Positions 11,239 to 18,991 of a stretch of 64,000 nucleotides of DNA are shown here, piece by piece. This DNA comes from Streptomyces sp. NBC_00285 (GTDB lineage: Bacteria; Actinomycetota; Actinomycetes; Streptomycetales; Streptomycetaceae), in assembly GCF_036174265.1 (NCBI RefSeq), contig NZ_CP108055.1, positions 6,200,001 through 6,264,000 of the forward strand. The letters run 5' to 3'. The position numbers and the translations under genes were made by a program. The first letter of the stretch is position 1, and every line of letters begins with the position of its first letter. The notes below the pieces were generated by a model that was given only the letters and a program-made list of their open reading frames with translations, made no database searches and was not told where the DNA came from.

Positions 11239-11286
11239 GTACGGCAGTGGGGTGCCCTTCGCAGGAAGGGCACCCCACTGCCGTAC
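11239..11286. terminator. Bidirectional terminator between acyltransferase and rsbN
   Basis: A perfect 22-bp stem (11239-11260 with 11265-11286) closes a 4-nt GCAG loop. It sits between two convergent genes, 12 nt after the acyltransferase stop and 8 nt before the rsbN stop, so it can serve both strands. Confidence 0.93.
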
Positions 11287-11294
11287 TCGAAGGG

Positions 11295-12518
11295 CTAGTT
11301 CGCGTCCTCGCCGTGGATTCCCAGGCCGGGCAGGAGGCCCGGGAGGAGGGGCGGGAGGGTGACGTCCGCGTCGGCCGACGGGGCGGGGGAGGACGGGGTG
11401 GCGCTGCCGGTGTCCTTCGGCGGGTCCAGGAGGCCGCCGGTGTTGCCGCCGAGCAGGCCGTCGTCCGTGCTGGAGCCGGCCGACTTGCTGGGGCCGCCGC
11501 TGTCGGTGCTGCCGCCGTCGGACGAACCGCCGGTGCCCGGGGCCGTCGAGCGGCCGGAACCGGTCGAGGTGTCCGAGGACGCCGAGCCCGGTCCGCCATG
11601 CCGTCCGCTTCCGTTGCCGTCGGTCCGGGCCGGGGGCTGCGGGAGCAGGGACTGGAGCGGAGCGACCTCTTCGTCTATGGCTTCGAAGACCTCGGACACC
11701 TGGTCGCTGACGTCACCGAGCTGCACGGGCAGCCGGTCGCGGAGCGCGCCCCAGGCCTCGCGGTGCGAGCGCGAGAAACTGTCGAGGGCCTGGATGGGGC
11801 CCAGGGAGTTCGGGTCGCGCTCGTACGCCTCGTGCAGCAGGCGGTGGCCCTCGGAGGCGTCGTGCCGCATCCCGGACAGGGCGCGGCGGATCTCGCCCAG
11901 GGACTCGTGGTCGAGGTGACCGCCCCGGCCGCGCTCCATCAGGCGGCGGGCCTCGCTCAGCCGGGTGGAGGCCTGGTCGAGGTAGGCGACTCCGCGCTCG
12001 TCGTCCCCGTCGGACAGGTGGTTGAGTTTGAAGTCCTCGATGCCGCGCTTGAGGCCGTACAAGGAGTCCCCGGGCAGGGCGCCCGAGCTGGCCGCGGCCA
12101 CTCCTCCGAAGGCTCCGGCGGCGACTCCGACGCTCAGGCCGCCCGCGGCCAGGCCCTTGGCGAGCCGGGAACGCGGTCGGAGTTTGCCGAGCGGACTGGT
12201 CCGGTGCGCGCCCTTGGCGGCCCGGTGGGAACGCTGTTCGGGCACCGAGATGCCCGCCGCTCCGCCCTCCAGCAGCATGGCCTCCATCGCGGCCACCAGC
12301 TGGGCGCGCTGGACGATCTTGACCTCGGGGTCCAGCTCAGGCCTGGGCAGCTCGCCGAGACACTCCGCGAGGGTCAACAGGCGGTCCGGTTCGGGATGTT
12401 CCCCGGCGGTCGGCGCAGGTCCTTCGGACTGCTCGGCCACCGGTTCCCGGTCGGACTGCTCCTCCAGGGCCTGGGCGAAGGCGTTCGCCCGCCGGTGCGC
12501 CGATACGTTCGCGATCAC
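11295..12518 (-). CDS. rsbN: RsbN, membrane anti-sigma factor of BldN
   Basis: A 407-aa single-pass membrane protein next to bldN, matching RsbN, the known inhibitor of sigma-BldN in Streptomyces development. Residues 1-100 form a cytoplasmic anti-sigma region, including the LLTLAECLGELPRPELDPEV segment. Residues about 120-145 are a Gly/Ala-rich membrane helix. A DUF5667 domain spans about 147-265, followed by a Ser/Gly/Asp-rich low-complexity extracellular tail of about 120 residues. The GTG at 12518 was chosen because GAGGAGG lies 8 nt upstream; an in-frame GTG at 12527 overlaps that ribosome site. A sigma-BldN-type promoter lies at 12649-12677. Confidence 0.93.
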   Translation of the reverse strand: MIANVSAHRRANAFAQALEEQSDREPVAEQSEGPAPTAGEHPEPDRLLTLAECLGELPRPELDPEVKIVQRAQLVAAMEAMLLEGGAAGISVPEQRSHRAAKGAHRTSPLGKLRPRSRLAKGLAAGGLSVGVAAGAFGGVAAASSGALPGDSLYGLKRGIEDFKLNHLSDGDDERGVAYLDQASTRLSEARRLMERGRGGHLDHESLGEIRRALSGMRHDASEGHRLLHEAYERDPNSLGPIQALDSFSRSHREAWGALRDRLPVQLGDVSDQVSEVFEAIDEEVAPLQSLLPQPPARTDGNGSGRHGGPGSASSDTSTGSGRSTAPGTGGSSDGGSTDSGGPSKSAGSSTDDGLLGGNTGGLLDPPKDTGSATPSSPAPSADADVTLPPLLPGLLPGLGIHGEDAN

Positions 12519-12590
12519 TGGCGGCACCTCCTCTCGTCATGACGGTCGACTCCCCAGGGGGTCCTGAGGGTTGCACACCCTGACCACAAG

Positions 12591-12604
12591 CACTCGATCG
12601 AGTG
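12591..12604. promoter_or_regulatory. 14-bp perfect palindrome in the rsbN leader
   Basis: CACTCGATCGAGTG is an exact palindrome in the 5' untranslated region of rsbN, about 73 nt before its start codon and about 45 nt inside the predicted transcript. It could be an operator or a small RNA hairpin. No binding protein can be named. Confidence 0.35.
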
Positions 12605-12648
12605 ATCGAGATCGGCCAGGGAGTGACCACAGGGAGCCTGCATCCGGC

Positions 12649-12677
12649 ACAACGAGCGGCGCGGCACTTGGGTTACG
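12649..12677 (-). promoter_or_regulatory. Candidate sigma-BldN promoter of rsbN
   Basis: Read on the minus strand, CGTAAC (12677-12672) is followed after 17 nt by CGTTGT (12654-12649). The consensus reported for sigma-BldN is CGTAAC with a CGTTGA -10 at similar spacing. It directs transcription toward rsbN, which is a known target of BldN, and would give a leader of about 120 nt. It explains negative feedback: BldN drives its own anti-sigma factor. Confidence 0.7.
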
Positions 12678-12751
12678 GACTGCGGATGATCGGATCGGGG
12701 AGTCAACGGACTTTCACCGAGAGCGAGTTGGCGGTTACCGGACGTGCGCTG

Positions 12752-13525
12752 TCAGCGGGCGTCGTCCGGGAGGAGCCGGGCCAGGGTGCGTACGGCCCGG
12801 TACTGGAGTGTCTTGATGGCCCCCTCGTTCTTGCCCATGACCCGGGCGGTCTCGGCGACCGAGAGGCCCTGGAGGAAACGGAGGGTCACACACTCCTGCT
12901 GCTGTGGATTCAGCCGCTTGACGGCGTCGAGCAGCGCGGCATTGGAGAGGGACTCCAGGACGGAGTCCTCCGGGGAGCGCGCGACCTCGTTGGCGTCGAG
13001 CATCTCGCCGGTCGTGACCTCCAGCCGGAAGCGGCTCGACTTGAAGTGGTCGGCGACGAGGTTGCGCGCGATGGTGACCAGCCAGGCGCCGAAGTCGCGG
13101 CCCTGCCAGGTGAAGGTGCCGATCCTTCTGAGCGCGCGCAGGAACGTCTCGCTCGTCAGATCCTCAGCGGTCGCCTTGCCTCCCACCCGGTAATAGATGT
13201 ACCGGTACACGGTGTCGCTGTACTGGTCGTACAGGCGGCCGAATGCGTCGGCCTCGCCGGCCTGGGCGCGTTCGACCAGGTCCATCATGCGGGCGCTGTC
13301 GCTGTGCGCGGGCGGACGGCGGGCGGTGGCGGCGCCGGTAGAGCGCCCTCGTCTGCCGACGGCCGCGGAACCTTCGGCCAGTGCGTAGCACGGGCCGATC
13401 GGTGCCGTGGCGACGGCGAGGGCGGGGACGGCGTACGCGGTGGGGACGAAGCCGCGCAGCAGGTCTTGGACCGTTGCGCGCAGCGTAGCCAGGCCCGAGG
13501 CGTCAACCCCGACGTGTGGGTACAC
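12752..13525 (-). CDS. bldN: BldN, developmental ECF RNA polymerase sigma factor (proprotein)
   Basis: A 257-aa ECF sigma factor. Residues 1 to about 80 are a non-sigma N-terminal extension (VYPHVGVDASGLATLRATVQ onward), the pro-sequence known to be removed from BldN. Sigma region 2 spans about 81-150 (AFGRLYDQYSDTVYRYIYYR, then TAEDLTSETFLRAL). Region 4 spans about 195-250 (LNPQQQECVTLRFLQGLSVA, then VMGKNEGAIKTLQ). In Streptomyces it is needed for aerial hyphae and controls chaplin and rodlin genes. The GTG at 13525 follows GGGAG and yields the conserved N-terminus. The gene ends 234 nt before rsbN starts, with a separate promoter between. Confidence 0.95.
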   Translation of the reverse strand: MYPHVGVDASGLATLRATVQDLLRGFVPTAYAVPALAVATAPIGPCYALAEGSAAVGRRGRSTGAATARRPPAHSDSARMMDLVERAQAGEADAFGRLYDQYSDTVYRYIYYRVGGKATAEDLTSETFLRALRRIGTFTWQGRDFGAWLVTIARNLVADHFKSSRFRLEVTTGEMLDANEVARSPEDSVLESLSNAALLDAVKRLNPQQQECVTLRFLQGLSVAETARVMGKNEGAIKTLQYRAVRTLARLLPDDAR

Positions 13526-13851
13526 GGGACTCCCAGAGGCAGAGCTTCCATCACGTGCAGTACGGGACCGTTCACCCGTCGTAGCGACGGAAGGGGTACC
13601 GGATTGCGTCTGAGGAGAATAACGCTTAGTGCAGGCCCTGCTACGCCCAGTTGCTCTATTCATCGATTACGTCGCTTCTGTAACCGATTGGGAGTCGATC
13701 AAGTGCCGGGTAGTGACCGGTTGTTGATCGAAAAGGTTCGTGTTCCGTGTCTGTCCAGGGCGTGTTGTGGCCGTGTGCAGCCAACGTGACTGGACAGGGG
13801 GATATGGGGGTACATCAGTTGGATTGGTCGGTCAGAGGTCCGTCGGAGCCG
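13526..13851. other. 326-bp intergenic region upstream of bldN
   Basis: This is the bldN leader and promoter region; nothing here looks coding. It includes an 8-bp inverted repeat CTGTCCAG/CTGGACAG (13751-13758 and 13790-13797), with GTTG...CAAC pairing inside the loop, which may terminate the phosphatase gene to its right. A TTAC...GTAA pair occurs at 13666-13683, but its spacing does not fit the BldD consensus and I make no assignment. Confidence 0.4.
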
Positions 13852-14778
13852 CTAGCGGCGGCGTCGGCTCAGGGCGATCGCCGCCGCAGTGCCGCCCGCC
13901 ACCGCTCCCACGCCCGCCGCCGCAGGGATGCCGACCTTCGCGGCCTTCCTGCCGGTGCGGTAGTCGCGCAGGCGCCAGTCCAGTTGCCGCGCGTGCTTGC
14001 GGAGTTTGGTGTCCGGGTTGATCGCGTAGGGGTGGCCGACCAGGGAGAGCATCGGGATGTCGTTGTGGCTGTCGCTGTAGGCGGCGCAACGGGAGAGGTC
14101 CAGGCCCTCCGCTGCGGCCAGGGCGCGCACAGCCTCCGCCTTCGCGGGACCGTGGAGCGGCTCGCCGACCAGCTTGCCCGTGTAGACGCCGTCCACCGAC
14201 TCCGCCACCGTGCCCAGGGCGCCCGTGAGGCCCAGCCGTCGCGCGATCACCTGGGCGATCTCCACCGGCGCTGCCGTGACCAGCCACACCTTCTGGCCGG
14301 CGTCCAGGTGCGCCTGCGCCAGCGCGCGGGTACCCGGCCAGATGCGCTCGGCCATGTACTCGTCGTAGATCTCCTCGCCGATGGACTGGAGCTCGGCGAC
14401 GCGGTGACCCTGCACGATGGAGAGCGCCGAGTCGCGGGCCTCCTGCATGTGTTCCGGGTCCTCGATGCCGGCCAGCCGGAACCACGCCTGCTGCCAGGCG
14501 AACTTGGCGAGGTCGCGGGTCTCGAAGAACTTCCGTTTGTACAGGCCGCGGCCGAAGTGGAAGATGGCGGCGCCCTGCATCACGGTGTTGTCCAGGTCGA
14601 AGAAGGCTGCAGCCTTGTCGTCGCCGAGGACCGGGAACGGGGTCTCCGGCTCCGCACCGGAGGCCTTCTCGACCTCCTGGGAGGACTTGCGCGCGGCCTC
14701 CGCCGAGGCCTCGCCTGCCAACACGCTGCGTGCCGTGGCGGAGCGCCTGCGGGGAGTGAGCCATCCAAGAGCGGCCAT
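13852..14778 (-). CDS. HAD-IB family phosphatase with C-terminal membrane segment
   Basis: A 308-aa HAD subfamily IB hydrolase, the positional equivalent of M. tuberculosis serB1 (Rv0505c). Motif I is AAFFDLDNTVMQG (nucleophile and acid/base Asp), motif II is LVTAAPVEIAQ, motif III Lys lies in HGPAKAEAVRALA, and motif IV is AAYSDSHNDIPML. Residues about 280-303 (GIPAAAGVGAVAGGTAAAIA) form a likely membrane anchor followed by a basic tail. Family members dephosphorylate phosphoserine or similar small compounds; the substrate is uncertain. The N-terminal 45 residues are variable. Confidence 0.88.
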   Translation of the reverse strand: MAALGWLTPRRRSATARSVLAGEASAEAARKSSQEVEKASGAEPETPFPVLGDDKAAAFFDLDNTVMQGAAIFHFGRGLYKRKFFETRDLAKFAWQQAWFRLAGIEDPEHMQEARDSALSIVQGHRVAELQSIGEEIYDEYMAERIWPGTRALAQAHLDAGQKVWLVTAAPVEIAQVIARRLGLTGALGTVAESVDGVYTGKLVGEPLHGPAKAEAVRALAAAEGLDLSRCAAYSDSHNDIPMLSLVGHPYAINPDTKLRKHARQLDWRLRDYRTGRKAAKVGIPAAAGVGAVAGGTAAAIALSRRRR

Positions 14779-14894
14779 GACGTGAGCATAGCCAGTTTGT
14801 TCGGTGGTTCCGGAGTCGTGAGGTTTGGAGGGTGTGAACTCTCCGCGACCCCACCGTTAAAGAAGCGGCCCCGGTCGCCGCCCGGCGCGCGAGA

Positions 14895-15182
14895 ATGGCC
14901 CGTATGACTCCCCTGTTCCGCCGTAAGCAGGCCGGCGCTCCCGAGGACCGGATCGTCACGCTCATCCGCAAGGAGGGGTGTCATCTGTGTGATGACGCAC
15001 AGGCGGTGATCGAGAAGGTGTGTGCGGATCTCGGGGTTCCCTGGGAGGGGAAGGACATCGCCCGGGATCCCCAACTGCACGACCTGTACTGGGAGCAGAT
15101 CCCGGTCGTACTCGTCGACGGTGAGCAGCACACCTTCTGGCGGGTGGACGAGGAGCGGCTGCGCAAGGCTCTGATCGAATAG
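14895..15182 (+). CDS. Glutaredoxin-family protein
   Basis: A 95-aa thioredoxin-fold protein. The redox motif CHLC lies near residue 29 (RKEGCHLCDDAQ), and the cis-Pro is in EQIPVVLVDGEQ. The family resembles mycobacterial Rv0508, which likewise precedes hemA. It probably handles thiol exchange in the cytosol. Two ATG codons nine bases apart (14895, 14904) are possible starts; neither has a strong ribosome site. It is transcribed divergently from the HAD-IB phosphatase and lies 235 bp before rex. Confidence 0.88.
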   Translation: MARMTPLFRRKQAGAPEDRIVTLIRKEGCHLCDDAQAVIEKVCADLGVPWEGKDIARDPQLHDLYWEQIPVVLVDGEQHTFWRVDEERLRKALIE

Positions 15183-15322
15183 TCCATCCCGCCCGGCGAG
15201 TCGCTTAGGATCGATGGCGACCGGGTCTTGGGGGCGGGATTATTGAGGGAAGTGTGCGGTTTTGCCTCCAGGAGAGACACGCGTGACCCCGGTCACGTTG
15301 GCCGGGCAAATCGGACACCATC

Positions 15323-15342
15323 TTTGTGCACGCGTTCACAAA
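15323..15342. promoter_or_regulatory. Rex operator (ROP) upstream of rex
   Basis: TTTGTGCACGCGTTCACAAA is a 20-nt palindrome with one mismatched pair and matches the Rex operator form TGTGAACGCGTTCACA. It lies 76 nt before the rex start, so Rex is expected to repress its own operon when NADH is low and release when the NADH/NAD ratio rises. Site and position agree with the autoregulation known for Streptomyces rex. Confidence 0.88.
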
Positions 15343-15417
15343 GACATAGCCTGCATTCGACGGGGCGGTCCGGGGACGTGTGACCGCCTACAGCCCCGCT
15401 CTACCCGCAGGAGCACC

Positions 15418-16176
15418 GTGGCAACTGGCCGAACTCACCGACCGGCGACCCGTAGCCGAGGGATTCCCGAGGCCACCGTCGCCCGGCTTCCGCTGTACCT
15501 ACGAGCCCTGACCGCGCTGTCGGAGCGCTCGGTGCCCACGGTCTCCTCCGAGGAACTCGCGGCCGCCGCGGGGGTCAACTCCGCGAAGCTGCGCAAGGAC
15601 TTCTCCTACCTGGGTTCTTACGGAACCCGCGGTGTCGGCTACGACGTCGAGTATCTCGTCTACCAGATCTCGCGTGAGCTGGGGCTCACCCAGGACTGGC
15701 CGGTCGTGATCGTCGGGATCGGCAACCTCGGTGCCGCGCTCGCCAACTACGGCGGTTTCGCGTCCCGTGGATTCCGGGTCGCCGCGCTGATCGACGCCGA
15801 TCCGGCCATGGCCGGGAAGCCGGTCGCGGGGATCCCGGTGCAGCACTCGGACGACCTGGAAAAGATCATCGAGGACAACGGCGTGTCCATCGGTGTCATC
15901 GCCACCCCCGCCGGTGCCGCCCAGCCGGTCTGCGACCGCCTCGTGGCCGCCGGTGTGACGTCCATCCTGAACTTCGCGCCGACCGTGCTGACCGTCCCGG
16001 ACGGCGTCGACGTGCGTAAGGTCGACCTCTCGATCGAGCTGCAGATCCTCGCCTTCCACGAGCAGCGCAAGGCCGGTGAGGAGGCCGCCGAGAACGCCGC
16101 CGCGGCCGCCGCGGCGCGCGACGAGTCCGCCGACAAAGGGCCCGACGGGGACGTACCCGCCGTGATGCCGGCATGA
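15418..16176 (+). CDS. rex: Rex, redox-sensing transcriptional repressor
   Basis: A 252-aa repressor almost identical to S. coelicolor Rex. Residues about 1-85 form the winged helix (TVARLPLYLRALTAL, then NSAKLRKDFSYLGSYGTRGV). Residues about 90-210 form a Rossmann NAD(H)-binding domain with VIVGIGNLGAAL. The C-terminal helix that swaps between subunits follows, then an Ala/Glu/Asp-rich tail. It senses the NADH/NAD ratio and represses respiratory genes. The GTG at 15418 follows AGGAG. Its stop overlaps the hemA start (ATGA), so redox control extends to the haem pathway. Confidence 0.96.
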   Translation: MATGRTHRPATRSRGIPEATVARLPLYLRALTALSERSVPTVSSEELAAAAGVNSAKLRKDFSYLGSYGTRGVGYDVEYLVYQISRELGLTQDWPVVIVGIGNLGAALANYGGFASRGFRVAALIDADPAMAGKPVAGIPVQHSDDLEKIIEDNGVSIGVIATPAGAAQPVCDRLVAAGVTSILNFAPTVLTVPDGVDVRKVDLSIELQILAFHEQRKAGEEAAENAAAAAAARDESADKGPDGDVPAVMPA

Positions 16177-17915
16177 GTCTCCTCGTCGTCGGGCTGAGTC
16201 ACCGCAGCGCGCCGGTCAGCGTGCTGGAGCGGGCGGCGCTGCATGCCGACGCGCAGGTGAAGCTGCTCCAGGACACGGTCGGCGCCGAGCCCGCCGCGGA
16301 GGCCGCGGTGCTCGCCACCTGCAACCGCATCGAGCTCTACGCCGACGTGGACAAGTTCCACGCGGGCGTGGCCGAGCTGTCCACGCTGCTCGCCCAGCAC
16401 AGCGGGGTGGGCCTCGACGAGCTCACGCCCTATCTGTACGTGCACTACGAGGACCGGGCCGTCCACCACCTCTTCTCCGTGGCCTGCGGGCTCGACTCCA
16501 TGGTCGTCGGGGAGGGGCAGATCCTCGGCCAGATCAAGGACTCGCTCGCCCGGGCACAGGAGCTGCACACTGCCGGGCGGCTGCTGAACGACCTGTTCCA
16601 GCAGGCGCTGCGGGTCGGCAAGCGGGCGCACTCCGAGACCGGGATCGACCGGGCCGGGCAGTCGCTCGTCACCTTCGGGCTGGAGCAACTCGCTCTCGGT
16701 ACGCAGGTGTCGGACTGGGCCCGGGGCAAGCGGGCGCTGGTCATCGGGGCCGGGTCGATGTCCTCGCTGGCCGCGGCGACGCTGGCGCGGGCCGGGGTCG
16801 CGGAGATCGTGATCGCCAACCGGACCGCCGACCGGGCCGAGCGGCTCGCGGAGATCCTCAACGAGGGCGGGGACGTGTCGGCCCGCGCGGTACCGATGCA
16901 CTCGGTGCCGGACGAGCTGACACGTGCCGATGTCGCCGTGTCCTGTACGGGCGCGACCGGGCTCGTACTGACCGCCGAGGCCGTGCTGGAGGCTGGTGCG
17001 GGCCGGGGATGGGCCACGCAGCCCGGCGAGATGCCGCCCCGCTTCGGATCCGGGACCGCCCAGGCCACACGGCTGCCCGCGGGCTCCGAGGCCGAGGAGA
17101 ACTGTCCGCTCGACCTGGCCCCCATACAGGCCACCACCGGTTTCTCGGTGCTCGGGGAAGCAGCCGTCGCCGGGATGGGGGCCGCCGAGCTGGAGCAGCA
17201 CGCGGCCTGGGTGGACAACGCCCCCCGGCCGCAGAGCTCCGGCCCTGCCGTGACCGTGCTCGACCCCGTTGAGGAGGCCGACGCCATCGCGGCGCTCGCG
17301 GCCACCGCCGCGGTCATCGGGCGGGTCCCCGAGCGGCGCAGGCCCGAGCCCGTCGCCGAGATCCCGCGGCCGACCCCCTCGCTCTTCCTGCTCGACCTCG
17401 CCATGCCCCGGGACATCGACGCCGCCGTGCACCGGCTGGCCGGGGTGCGGCTCGTCGACATCGAGTCCCTCGCCGAGTCCTCGGCGACCGGATCCGATCC
17501 GCGTACCCCGTCCGCGGGCGCCATGGCGGCCGACGTCGACGAGGTCCGCCGTATCGTCGCCGACGAGGTCGCCGCCTTCGGGGCCGCGCTCAGGGCCGCG
17601 CACATCACACCCACCGTCGTGGCCCTGCGGACCATGGCCGCCGATGTCGTCGCCGGTGAGATCGCCCGGCTCGACGGGCGGCTTCCCGGGCTCGACGACA
17701 AGCAGCGCAGCGAGATCACGCAGACCGTACGGCGCGTGGTCGACAAGCTGCTGCACGCGCCGACCGTACGGGTCAAGCAACTCGCGGCCGAGCCCGGCGG
17801 TGCCGGGTACGCGGACGCGCTGCGGACCCTGTTCGACCTCGACCCCGAGACGGTGGCCGCCGTCTCCCGCGCCGAGGACAGCACCACCGATGAGAAAGAC
17901 CGAGGCTCGTCATGA
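16173..17915 (+). CDS. hemA: Glutamyl-tRNA reductase
   Basis: A 580-aa HemA that reduces glutamyl-tRNA to glutamate-1-semialdehyde, the first step of C5-pathway tetrapyrrole synthesis. The catalytic Cys50 is in ATCNRIELY, and the GLDSMVVGEGQILGQIKDS block is intact. The NADPH domain has VIGAGSMSSLAA. Against the usual 420-430 aa, there is an insertion of about 125 residues (roughly 275-400), rich in Pro, Ala and Glu, between the NADPH domain and the conserved LLDLAMPRDID segment; Streptomyces HemA proteins are known to be long. The start overlaps rex by 4 nt and the stop overlaps hemC by 4 nt. Confidence 0.96.
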   Translation: MSLLVVGLSHRSAPVSVLERAALHADAQVKLLQDTVGAEPAAEAAVLATCNRIELYADVDKFHAGVAELSTLLAQHSGVGLDELTPYLYVHYEDRAVHHLFSVACGLDSMVVGEGQILGQIKDSLARAQELHTAGRLLNDLFQQALRVGKRAHSETGIDRAGQSLVTFGLEQLALGTQVSDWARGKRALVIGAGSMSSLAAATLARAGVAEIVIANRTADRAERLAEILNEGGDVSARAVPMHSVPDELTRADVAVSCTGATGLVLTAEAVLEAGAGRGWATQPGEMPPRFGSGTAQATRLPAGSEAEENCPLDLAPIQATTGFSVLGEAAVAGMGAAELEQHAAWVDNAPRPQSSGPAVTVLDPVEEADAIAALAATAAVIGRVPERRRPEPVAEIPRPTPSLFLLDLAMPRDIDAAVHRLAGVRLVDIESLAESSATGSDPRTPSAGAMAADVDEVRRIVADEVAAFGAALRAAHITPTVVALRTMAADVVAGEIARLDGRLPGLDDKQRSEITQTVRRVVDKLLHAPTVRVKQLAAEPGGAGYADALRTLFDLDPETVAAVSRAEDSTTDEKDRGSS

Positions 17916-18991
17916 GTGTCGCGCGTAAGCCGCAAGGGCGCGCCGGAGGTGAGACGTCGAGCGCGCGCAGGCCCGAGGGGCTGAGCACGATCGGGCTCTC
18001 ACCACCGGACGAGGTGCCCCGGACGCGGGAGCAGGAACGAGGCACGCTACGGCTCGGGACCAGGCGGAGCAGACTCGCCATGGCCCAGTCCGGGCAGGTG
18101 GCGGACGCCGTGAGCCGGCTCACCGGGCGGCCCGTCGAACTCGTGGAGATCACCACGTACGGCGATGTGTCCAGGGAGGCGCTCGCGCAGATCGGCGGCA
18201 CGGGCGTGTTCGTGACCACGCTGCGGGAGTCCCTGCTCAAGGGCGAGATCGACTTCGCGGTCCATTCGCTGAAGGACCTGCCGACCGGGCAGCCGGACGA
18301 ACTGGCACTGGTCGCGGTCCCCGAGCGCGAGGACCCGCGTGATGTCCTCGTCGCCCGGGACGCCCTGAAGTTCACCGACCTGCCCCGCGGTGCCCGCATC
18401 GGTACCGGTTCGCCCCGGCGCATGGCGCAGCTGAATGCGTATGCCCGTGCACATGGACTTGATATCGAGACGGTTGCGATCCGGGGGAACATCGACACCC
18501 GGGTACGGTTCGTACGCGATGGTGAACTGGATGCGGTGGTGCTGGCCGCTGCAGGACTCCAACGCATCGGCCGTATCGACGAAGTGACCGATTTCCTTTC
18601 GGTCGACACAGTTTTGCCCGCTCCCGGCCAGGGAGCACTGGCGATCGAGTGCACCGCGGACAACGCGGACCTGATCGCAGCGCTCGGCGAGCTCGACGAC
18701 CCGTTCACGCGGGTCGCCGTGACCGCCGAACGGTCACTGCTCGCCGCCCTGGAGGCCGGCTGCTCCGCCCCTGTGGGCGCGCTCGCCGACCTGCTGGCCG
18801 ACGGGCAGATTGTCAAGGAAATGCGCCTGCGGGGCGTCGTCGGCACGACCGACGGCTCACGCATGGTGCAGTTGTCCACCACCGGTCCCGTGCCCGAGAC
18901 GTACGACCAAGCAATGGCGCTCGGCCGTGAACTAGCGGCCGAGATGCTTGCCCAGGGCGCGGCCGGTCTGATGGGGGAGCGAGCACAGTGA
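17912..18991 (+). CDS. hemC: Hydroxymethylbilane synthase (porphobilinogen deaminase)
   Basis: A 359-aa enzyme that joins four porphobilinogen units into hydroxymethylbilane. The core starts near residue 45 with LRLGTRRSRLAMAQSGQVAD. The conserved VHSLKDLPT and GSPRRMAQL blocks follow. The cofactor-attachment Cys is in LEAGCSAPVG. The first 45 residues are a poorly conserved, Ser/Arg-rich extension. Overlaps with hemA and hemD (4 nt each) indicate translational coupling in one operon. Confidence 0.96.
   Translation: MSVARKPQGRAGGETSSARRPEGLSTIGLSPPDEVPRTREQERGTLRLGTRRSRLAMAQSGQVADAVSRLTGRPVELVEITTYGDVSREALAQIGGTGVFVTTLRESLLKGEIDFAVHSLKDLPTGQPDELALVAVPEREDPRDVLVARDALKFTDLPRGARIGTGSPRRMAQLNAYARAHGLDIETVAIRGNIDTRVRFVRDGELDAVVLAAAGLQRIGRIDEVTDFLSVDTVLPAPGQGALAIECTADNADLIAALGELDDPFTRVAVTAERSLLAALEAGCSAPVGALADLLADGQIVKEMRLRGVVGTTDGSRMVQLSTTGPVPETYDQAMALGRELAAEMLAQGAAGLMGERAQ

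Noticed and set aside
13666..13683. TTAC...GTAA pair upstream of bldN as a BldD box
   Set aside because: The arms are 10 nt apart, which does not fit the BldD palindrome; no better candidate was found by eye.
15747..17780. A 677-codon open frame antisense to rex and hemA
   Set aside because: It is a shadow caused by high GC at third positions of the sense genes; the product is low-complexity Gly/Arg/Asp-rich and matches no family.
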